Positions 46,101 through 53,922 of a DNA stretch of 53,922 nucleotides are shown in pieces. Position 1 is the stretch's first letter; each line of letters opens with the position of its first letter. Below the pieces are notes generated by a model that was not told where the DNA came from, searched no databases, and saw only the letters and a program-made list of their open reading frames with translations. The stretch is from Trebouxia sp. TZW2008 (lineage: Eukaryota; Chlorophyta; Trebouxiophyceae; Trebouxiales; Trebouxiaceae). The stretch spans positions 1 through 53,922 of the forward strand of contig BDIU01000461.1 in assembly GCA_002118135.1 (NCBI GenBank), given 5' to 3'. Both the position numbers and the translations under genes were made by a program.

Positions 46101-49100
46101 CAGCAGCTCGGTGACCAGCAGCTGGAAGAACTCCTTCTTGACACCGCCAGCATCTATGCCATCCTCCCCAATGAAGTGCACCCTCAAGGGCTTGCACACA
46201 TCCCGGGGCTTCTGCCTTGCTATCTCATCCAGCGCATCCTGCATTGCACCATGGCATTTATTTTTGTTTGAGTCTAGTCACAGTCAAAGTACAAACAGCA
46301 ACTGTTGTGATCTCAACTCGACGCACCCTGTTTATTGCAACATTGCTGTTGTTTTTTGAATTATGGGCGAGAATCAGCATTAAGCGAGTTGTTCATTGGA
46401 ACAGAAGTAAGATCAATGAGCAGTCTATGATTCCAAAGCTTGGACGTGCAAGGAAGCATGTCTCCTTTACAAGCACAGCTCAAGACCCTTTCAGCTTGCG
46501 ATATCTGCTATGGCAGCAGGCACGTAGATGAGCAAGATGATAAACAGGACAGCTTGGCAACAAGGAGGGCAATTGCCAGCCTGGCAACAACCAATGCAAG
46601 AGTAAGCTGCTTGCCACGGGCAGCAGTGGTTGCTGCAGTACAGTCCAGCTGGCATTACATCCCATGAGGTTGTTTGAGTCTGAGAAGTGTAAGCCTGGCG
46701 TACAATCACAAACAGTTGCTCGCTGCAAGCTTCAGCCTACCATGCCTTTGCTTGGTAGGCTCAAACTTGCAGGACAGGACATTGCTCACAAGCAAATTCG
46801 TTGATACGAGCAGTCCTGACTGGAGTGGAGCATGCACACCTCAACTAGGTGGTTCCTCCTGATTCTGAGGATGCACATGGCTGGATGCGTGTCAGGCACT
46901 CCGCTCTCTTGGGGCTTGGGCAAATTCATTGAACTGGCTCTCTGCAAGCCCAACTCATCTGCCAGGAAGCTGCCTGAGCCTGAGCCATTGCTGCTGGTGT
47001 GGCGCAGGCCGACGGCAGCTGCATGGGGGGGTGGCAGCATAGGATGCAGGGGTGCTCCTCCTGACCCCCCTGAGGGCCCTGGTGCCCCTGAGACGCCTCC
47101 CCCAAATGTACCACCCGCTGCCCCAGAGGCAGTTGCCCCCTGCCCTGCCCCACTGGCGCTGGTAGTGGCTGTGTTGTGGCTGTGCAGCCGGCTGGCTGAC
47201 ACCTGCCTAGCCACCATCTGCCGCTCATCTGACGCCTGTCAAACAGATGAAGCAGGTCAGCTAGAATACTCACAAGTGTCCAAGACGTGACCTGCTCTGC
47301 TGTCATGCGATAATAAGACAAGACCCTGCAGGAATGTCTGCCTTGAAAGGCATGCACTAAGATGAAGTCATAGACTGGTAGATGCAGGCTGCGTAAGGAA
47401 ATATCAGCATAAGGAAAATATCAGCATGGACATCAATCAAGCAGGAGACAGATGGAGGCAATCAACTGTGTTTGTACATGATGAACTGGGTCTTCAAGCT
47501 GCCTAGTATGCATTGCAAAATTAACTGACTGACTGAATGAATGATGGAATGGATGAATAGATGGTTGCATGGGTATGTAGGTGCATGCACACACAGCTGA
47601 GCGTGTGACAGAAGCAGGACATTGCCCAAGGTGCTGTCTACTGACCTGGTAACCAGGAGTGCCTTCCCCTGAGGGCTCCCCTTCAGCAATTGTTGCGGAA
47701 CATGTTCTGCCACAGGTTGCGCAGGGCGCCAGTGCTGGACCTAGGGCCCTGCCTACGGCGGTCTGTCCTGCGCAACCCAACAGCAGCACTGCGCGCATCC
47801 TCCTGCAGCCCATGCATAGCTGAGCATCACCAGCAAAAGGTGGCAAAGTTGTCTCAAAGTGTAGCTGTGCCCAATGTCATACTGTGTCCCTTTACACAAT
47901 AACACCCACTTGCAGACAGAAGTAACAATGTTACAGGCCCAGAGAAGTGGGAGAACAGGCAAGACTGGTTGCTTTGCGCATGCATACTCAAATCAGCTTC
48001 TGCTCTGGAAGCTTGTTGCACTGAATGGTTTGACAGATTTGCGGTGATCTGGTCAGATGCGGCATCAGTATTGATGTGGCAATGGGATTGTGTTGGCTGG
48101 CAGTTGCAGGACGTTAGTCCTGCAGCTGAATGCAAGATGCATTTGCTGAGCTTCAAGCACAATGACAAGGGGCATGCAAGAGCCCCTCTCAAGCTGAAGC
48201 CACATCTGCTCACTTTTTGCCCTGCTGAGCAGCAAGATCTGCCGGCCTAGGTTCTTGCTGCACGTATGGGCAGTGCCATAGAGAATGGGGAATATGTGTG
48301 GACAGCGATCTGCCAACCTCAGTGCTTGCTGCAAATGTGAGCAGAGTTATGGAGAATGGGCACCGCGTGTGCACATCACACTTTTTGGACTGCTTCAGAA
48401 GAAGGCATGGCTGCTAGCTGCGCAGTCAGTGGACAACGGCAGATTACCTGCAGCTGGGCATCCTTCTCTCTGATGGACGCCTTGTGGTCAGGCAGCACCC
48501 GCTCCTCAGTGCCTCCCCGCCCACTGCCATTGGCCTGCTCCATGCACGCCTGCTGGACTATCTGCATGCACACCAGCCAGCCTGAATTATCATTTGCTTG
48601 CGGCAGCAAGCACCAATCTGCTGTGCATTAGGGAGCTGTCAGTGTCACTTGTGGCTGGCAAGCACCTGTTTACTGTGCACCAGGGAGATATCAACATCAT
48701 TTACCTCACAGCTGGAAAGCACTTGTTTGCTGTGCACTTGTGAAGTACCAAAGGAGACTTTCTGAGCTGTGTTGCACATGTGTTCACCTGAGTCATGAGG
48801 AAGCGAGCCTCTGTGTGCAGGAGCTTGCTCTTGGCACGCGGGTTGAGCAGGAAGGGGTAAATGCAGAAGGAGAAGGGCCCGTCCAGCCCAAAGTGGTGCT
48901 GAGGCTGGTCGTGCGTCTGCCGCCAGGCAACGTAGTGGTCCTCCACATCCAGATTCTCACTGCACCCAGACACAGTCACATTGGCAAAGCCTGGGCAGCT
49001 CACTACTGTATCCACCGCAGTGACCAGTATGACCAGATGAGGGTAAACACTCTGCTCGTCCCACATGCAACATGATGGTCCTCCACATCTAGCTTCTCAC

Positions 49101-52100
49101 TGCACACATACAAATGGTCACATTGGCAACCCTTGGGCAGCAGCTGTGACACTACTATACACACTGCAGTAGCTAGAATGCTTTCACTGCAAGCAGACTG
49201 AGTCACATTAGCACATCTGTGCAGCGGGTGTGACACTATCATACACAACGGAGTAGCTAGAATGGCTATAATCTGCTGACAGTTTGGGGTTTGTCTTCCC
49301 AAAGACAACTCAGTGATCCTCCTCAACCAGCTGCTCGCTGCATGCAGACTGAGTCACATTGGCACGTCTATGCTGCAGCTGTGACACTGCTGTACACACT
49401 GCAGTAGCTGTGTCCATTAGCAGCTGCTGACCTTGCAGGGTAGATGCCTGCGTCTGCTCATAGCTCACTGAGCCTGCAGTCTGAGCTGTCTGTAAGACTA
49501 CGCAGCACCCACTCACAATGACCACTCACGCAGTCTGAGAGTGTGTACCTCTGTGTCTTCTGTCACCCGGCTCATTGGCTACAGGGAAACGCTGCTCAGT
49601 CACAACATCACCTAATCACCTAATGAACTAACTGTAGAAGGCCTCAGCAGGCAGCTGCCTAAGCTGATTGGCTGATTCACCCCAGCCAAATGTAGCAAGT
49701 CAAAGGCAAGAGTCTGACCTGATCAGCTCGTTGTAGAAGGCCTCAGGAGACAGCTGGCAGCCCAACTGGTTGGCTGACTTTTCCCAGGCAGCAAGCCAAA
49801 GGCAACAGCAGCACCCATCAGGCTTACTGTAGAAGGCTGGAGTTAATCAAAGGCACGAGTATCACCTGATGAGCTCATTGTAGAAGGCCTCAGCTGGTTG
49901 GCCTCTTCCACCTTGGCCAGCACCTTGATCACGTTCATTATGCTCACCGTCAGCTTCTTGGTGACAAACAGCTCGTCTGTGAGGTACTGCTGCAGGGGTA
50001 GGACTACCCGCTCCTGCAGCAGGGGGCCGGGGTACTCTGCCAACCACTTCACCAGGCACTGCAGCGAATAGCGGAGTCAGCATCTCAGGAAAAAGCGGTT
50101 TGGCTTCTCTGTCCTCAACCAATAGCTTGACGAGGTTCCCGGCATGACAGCTTGAGCAGATGTCAAAGAAAACAGCTGGACCAGGCACAGCAGCAGCAGG
50201 CTTTGCATCTGATCCAGCAAAGCAACGATCAGCGTGAAAGCGATCTGGCTTCTCTGTCTTTTGAGTGCCAGCCCCAACAGCTTGACTAACGTTGCAATAA
50301 CAGACTAAGCATTTTGGCCAGCAGAGTATGTGCAAGAGCCCAAGTAGCAGGGGTCTGGCTTTCTGTGTTGTGAGAATTGACACCAACAGCTCAGGTGTCA
50401 CATGTAAAAGCTTGACCAGGCACAGCAGCAGCAGGCTTTGCATCTGATTCAGCAAAGCCATGACCATCTAAAGCGATCTGGCTTCTCTGTCTTTTGGGTG
50501 TCAGCCCCAACAGCTTGACTAGCATTGCAGTAGCAGACCAAGCATTTAGCCAGCACAGCACAGACATGAGCACACATAACAGCAAGCTGGCTTTTCTATC
50601 TGGTGGGTGCCAAAAGTAACAGGTTGGCCAAGCGCCCGACAACATAACAGCTTGATCACATGTCAAACATAACAGCTTGACCAGGCACTGCAGCATCAAA
50701 TTGTGCTCCTCGGCCAGCAAAGCACATGCATCAGCATAAGGCGCAGTAATCTGGCTCATCTGTTTTTCAAGCCAAATCCAAAACAAAAGAGCCACCTCCC
50801 AACAGATTGACCAGGCAGCAACAGCAGCAGCAACAGCAGCAGCAACAGCAAACTCAGCATTCCACCATGTACAAAGACAGCTCGGGAAGTGCATCACTAA
50901 CGTGCAAGAGGAGCCCCTGGGCTGTCACTGATGTTCTGGGAGGAAGTGCTGTCGGAGGTGATTGCATGCTGGAGCATTTGTGCAGAATATAAATCGACGC
51001 TGACTGGAGCTGCACCACGGCAATGATGGTACAGCTCTGTGGCAAGCAGTAGCAGACATCAAGCACAAATAAACTGGTTTTTGGGCAAACAGAGCTATGA
51101 GACCATGCTGCAATAGGCTTGCATTTGTTCTATAAGGCAGGCCACAAATGCAGACTGGCATGGGTACGGCAGGACATGAATGCCGTCACACAACGCAAGA
51201 TTTGAAGACAGCTAAGCCTCAGACTCTCAAAGCGTGGCGTTGACGCTGCACAAGAGCTGCACATGACATCAGCTTCAGGGGTTGAACTCACATGTCTGCT
51301 GGAGGAGGGTGCTGTGAGGATGGAGTTACACACACGCGGGATGAGTACATTGGCCAGCTTCTTCTAAGCCAGCAGGGGACTCTGAGCAGCCGCCAGCAGC
51401 ACCTGAGCCCTGTGACACCACACAGCAATCTTAGCTGCGCATCATGAGGAGCATAACACAGGCACGGCAGCCTAATGCTGACATGAGCAAGCACAGAGCT
51501 AGGCACACGTAAGACTCCTAGCGCTGCCCATATGGCTGAATGTGAAAACTCTGATTAGACAGTCTAAATCAAGCACATAGCACTCAGCACAAGACAGCAA
51601 TTGCAGCACAATGATAGCCGAAGCTGTAACAGTGTAATGCAAGAGGCCGGCTGTATGTTTCTGGAGGTGATTTTCAGGAAGACGCCCGCAAGGGTTGCAC
51701 ACAGCAGTTAGATGTGAGCCTTGGTCTTGGTCCTCATGTCAGTCAGGCAAGGCTTGAGTGCAGTCATTTGCTTTGCCACACACCTGCCCGGCCAGGCTAA
51801 GCAACTCCGTGAGACGGCAGCTGCTGTCCTACGCATTGACAAGGCAATCTCTTCCTGCATATCGTTCAAACATGGTGACCCATGGTCACCCAACAAAGGT
51901 GGTGGCAGCTGAAACAGTGCTTTTGGGCACCTGCTTGCAGTATCTTGGCGAGGCCCTCTAGCTCGGCCTCTGTCTTGCCTGTGCTGCCCTTGCGCCATAA
52001 CAACTCGACGTCTACCTCTTGGTCTGTACCTGCAACTTGTCAGGCGATACAAGGTGTGCAGCAGCAGTCTTTTCTGGTGTCGGACGTCGGCAGGCCTTGA

Positions 52101-52148
52101 GTCGCTACCTGGTATTGGCACAGCATCGGGTGGCACACAGGTAGACAT
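43109..52148 (-). CDS. HECT E3 ubiquitin ligase, UBE3A type, apparently disrupted
   Basis: C-terminal exons join in phase: 50058-49912, 49777-49719, 48959-48788, 48561-48448, 47802-~47650 (frame break), 47235-46840, 46238-46068 (contains TAG), 45427-45202, 44549-44368, 43905-43741 and 43384-43109 (TGA). Conserved UBE3A-type blocks include PFSFCIYPFLLNPRAKS, ILRIRRNHLVE, VHFIGEDGIDAGGVKKEFF, YWFNPSSLEEEDEFMLVG and the catalytic SHTCFNTLLLP (Cys codon 43208-43210), ending EGFGLE. The enzyme family forms a ubiquitin thioester and passes it to substrates. N-terminal exons 52148-52109 (ATG), 52029-51931 and 51363-51292 are tentative. A Gly/Ser-rich insert lies in 47235-46840. The two breaks suggest a pseudogene, sequence errors or readthrough. 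Confidence 0.82.
46089..46091 (-). other. In-frame TAG inside the HECT domain
   Basis: Exon 46238-46068 reads LLRPD-TAG-GMLLFQQ. Related HECT proteins usually have Tyr here (PDYGMF), which is one base from TAG. The frame is otherwise open to the donor. Confidence 0.8.
47683..47685 (-). other. In-frame TGA and frame break in the HECT gene
   Basis: The exon starting 47802 reads EDARSAAVGLRRTDRR to NLWQNMFRNNC and then TGA. One base out of frame, protein-like sequence continues (AEGEPSGEGTPGYQ) to a donor whose phase suits the next exon. A single-base shift would join the two. Confidence 0.65.
48940..49400 (-). repeat. Copies of a HECT-gene exon start
   Basis: The exon at 48959 (SENLDVEDHYVAW) has copies starting 49099 (SEKLDVEDHHVA) and 49337 (SEQLVEEDH). 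Spacing is 140 and 238 bp. The surrounding GAGTCACATT/GTGTGACA intron sequence is also repeated. Confidence 0.85.
49620..49900 (-). repeat. Three copies of the AFYNELI exon
   Basis: PEAFYNELIR is encoded at 49777-49719. A copy at about 49677-49620 has a stop (AFYS then TAG). A copy at 49895-49868 is fused out of frame to the end of the exon 50058-49912. Live splicing probably uses the donor at 49911. Confidence 0.75.
50140..50850 (-). repeat. Multiple decayed copies of a HECT-gene exon start
   Basis: The start of exon 50058 (CLVKWL) recurs near 50190, 50420 and 50690 as TGACCAGGCA(C/T)(A/T)GCAGC. Blocks of GGCTTCTCTGTCTTTTG are shared between 50252 and 50483. A CAGCAA/CAGCAG run lies at 50817-50850. 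Confidence 0.75.
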
Positions 52149-53129
52149 ATCAGCGCGTCAAGGCTGGCTTGAGAAAGCGAAACTGTGTTCAGTGCGTGTC
52201 AGGCACTGCTCACGAACGCGGGTGCACCAATCAAGACAGGCTCGAAAGCTTCGAAACGCGTACAGCGCGCTAATGAAGAGTTCAGCAAAGTTTGACGAGC
52301 GCCCAGGGCTTTGCGTCGCGACAATAGCGAGTGTTGTTTTATGGTGCAAAGTCAAATTAGAGTGTAAGAATTGGCATGAGTCGACCTGGGCGATTCGGCT
52401 TTATTCTCCCCATCTGTCAGTGAAGTTCAAGCCAAGATGCACCGCGCCAGCCTGCCGCTTGCGTTCTGATCCGCTGGCTCAGCCTGCAAAGGGCGTCTTG
52501 CCTCGCGCCCTCCTCTTCGCTCGGGGCGCTCAGCACGGCCCTCGCTTGAGTCATCCGAGCGCTGAGCATTCTCCGCCCCTTCTAGTGCTGAGTGCCTGCG
52601 AGAACGTTGCGCCTTGACTGCAGGCGAGACAGCTTGCGCAGTGTGAACGAGGCTTGTTCGTGTGCTCCTGCAGGGAGGCTTTGCTGCCCTCGGCTGCTTC
52701 GCGGACCGCTGCAGGCCACCACTTCATGAGCGTCAGGCGTTGCTAGCGCTGCACCAGGTGGGCACACTCACAAGAGCTTGAGGTCCAGATGTGGAGCACG
52801 TCCGCTAAAGCTGCAGCCACTGTGTGTGTCTCTCAGCTTGCACAGGGAAGTTGTTTTAGCAAAGCTATGCGACGACTTGTCGAAGGTTCACAGTCTGTTT
52901 TTGCCGTGGCTTGCAGGCCCCGCGCGGGCATGGTACATGTCCTTGCTTCCTGCAAGGCTTCCTTGTCACCTTTGAGTCAGTGTAGCATTTTGCTTGCCAC
53001 AGCACTGCTGTTTCAAAGCTGGGTGCTTTGTGCACGTACACCTTGTCCACAAACACGCAGTTTGTTTTGTGTGCAGGGTACTTTGACCTAAATTTACTGC
53101 TTCAAAAGCTTCAGCCCCTGCTTCTGAAG
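52149..53129. promoter_or_regulatory. Divergent region between HECT gene and coiled-coil gene
   Basis: This lies between a minus-strand ATG at 52148 and a plus-strand ATG at 53130. It may contain an upstream plus-strand exon, since an acceptor-like TGTGTGCAG ends near 53077. No core promoter motif was recognised. Confidence 0.4.
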
Positions 53130-53439
53130 ATGGATGAGGCAGCCTTGCTACTGAAGATCAAGGAATATGAGGATGCTGTGGCAGAGGCTGCTGGTGCTGT
53201 GGTCAAGGTCACTGATGCTGTCGCCGTGGCACAAACAGCATTTGATGCCGCAAACGGCGACAACAAGCAATCATATGGCCAACTGCTGGCTGCAAAGGAG
53301 AATGCGCTTGCTGCAAACAAGAATGCGCTTGCTGCAAAGGAGAATGCGCTTGCTGCAAACAAGAATGTGCTTGCAGCACATTTGAATTCCCTGACACATT
53401 TGAGACATCAGACTTTCAACAAGCAGCATCCGTCAACAG
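53130..53439 (+). CDS. Coiled-coil protein with heptad repeats (first exon; gene may run off the edge)
   Basis: The ATG at 53130 opens MDEAALLLKIKEYEDAVAEA, a strongly helical, Ala-rich start. From 53286 to 53369 four 7-residue units alternate LAAKENA and LAANKNA, a good coiled-coil pattern. The frame ends at a GTACTT donor after 53439. No family was recognised. An alternative start exists upstream if the acceptor near 53077 is used. Later exons were not identified in 53440-53922. Confidence 0.5.
53286..53369 (+). repeat. 21-bp coding tandem repeat, four units
   Basis: Four 21-bp units of (C)TTGCTGCAAA(GG/CA)AGAATGCG alternate in two versions, giving a 42-bp higher-order period. They are almost identical, so recent. 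Confidence 0.9.
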
Positions 53440-53922
53440 GTACTTGCTGTCTTCTAATCAAGAGTGATGGGAGCGTGCTGTCAGAAGACCACTTGGGACT
53501 TCGAGCCTGGCTTATATCTAGAGGGCATACTTGCTTGGCATGCAGTCACAGCTTACGTTCACAATGTCAGCTGTCCAACATTTTGTGTGCTTCCCCAAGA
53601 TGCTCCACATGCTCAAGCAACCCTGATGCACCATGTAGTTGTACACACACCTCACCTTCTCTGATGCCCCACTTGGACACTAATGCATTGCTGTAGCAAT
53701 TGTAGCTGTCACCACATGCCCCGTTGATGTTTAGCTGTAGGGCTGGACACCACCCCTTTGTCTACCCTTGTATCACTGCAATTTGTATAACAGCACAGCG
53801 TTTTAGGTTGTCGCAAATGCACCATCAAGCTGAAAATGCTTTATCAGTTTTTGCCCACAAGTCATGCATGCATGAGCGCAGGCAATGCTGGTTTCCTTTG
53901 GGTCTCAATGCCAAGATTGTGT

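Noticed and set aside
51364..51366. A third HECT-gene stop (TAG in LLA-TAG-KKLANVL)
   Set aside because: CTTAG here can serve as a splice acceptor with KKLANVL starting the exon, so it is not counted as a lesion.
690..53439. Ulvophyte-type code in which TAA and TAG encode Gln
   Set aside because: Several well-supported genes end cleanly at TAA, so full reassignment does not fit; only an isolated TAG question remains.

Overview
This window is nuclear DNA of a eukaryote, most likely a green alga (Chlorophyta; trebouxiophyte is a guess). Genes are split by many introns of about 100-1,000 bp with GT donors and acceptors usually ending TGCAG. Gene content pairs plant-type parts (GATA finger, AP2 domain, plant-like Tudor, AT-hooks) with a VWA protein family I know mainly from fungi and algae. 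There are no operons, ribosome binding sites, rRNA, tRNA or CRISPR. I built exon models by hand, requiring reading phase to match at each junction.

Layout: two paralogous VWA-domain genes stand head to head (690-3032 minus; 3412-6185 plus). A minus-strand gene (7148-13422) joins a GATA zinc finger to an AP2-like domain. Divergent from it, a large plus-strand gene (about 15700-25943) encodes an AT-hook protein with a C-terminal Tudor-like domain. Convergent with that is a TMEM62-like membrane metallophosphoesterase (26687-35878 minus), divergent from ribosomal protein uL6/RPL9 (36615-39275 plus). A short unrecognised gene follows (39885-40524 minus), then a gene-poor stretch with two strong hairpins and a dead copy of a HECT exon. 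A HECT E3 ubiquitin ligase of UBE3A type (43109-52148 minus) carries apparent disruptions. A coiled-coil gene starts at the right edge (53130 onward, plus).

The most striking feature is not one gene. Nearly every multi-exon gene contains short tandem arrays in which one exon plus flanking intron has been copied 2-6 times at periods of roughly 110-240 bp. One copy stays open and in phase; the others carry stops, frame changes or lost splice sites. The arrayed exons are unrelated between genes (AT-hook, AP2, uL6, metallophosphoesterase, HECT), so this looks like a local duplication process and not one spreading element. A small MITE family (three copies, TA target site) sits in introns; one copy interrupts a decayed exon copy whose sister copies show the empty site.

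The genes share no obvious pathway. Two encode candidate DNA or chromatin regulators; the others serve translation, ubiquitylation and membrane functions.
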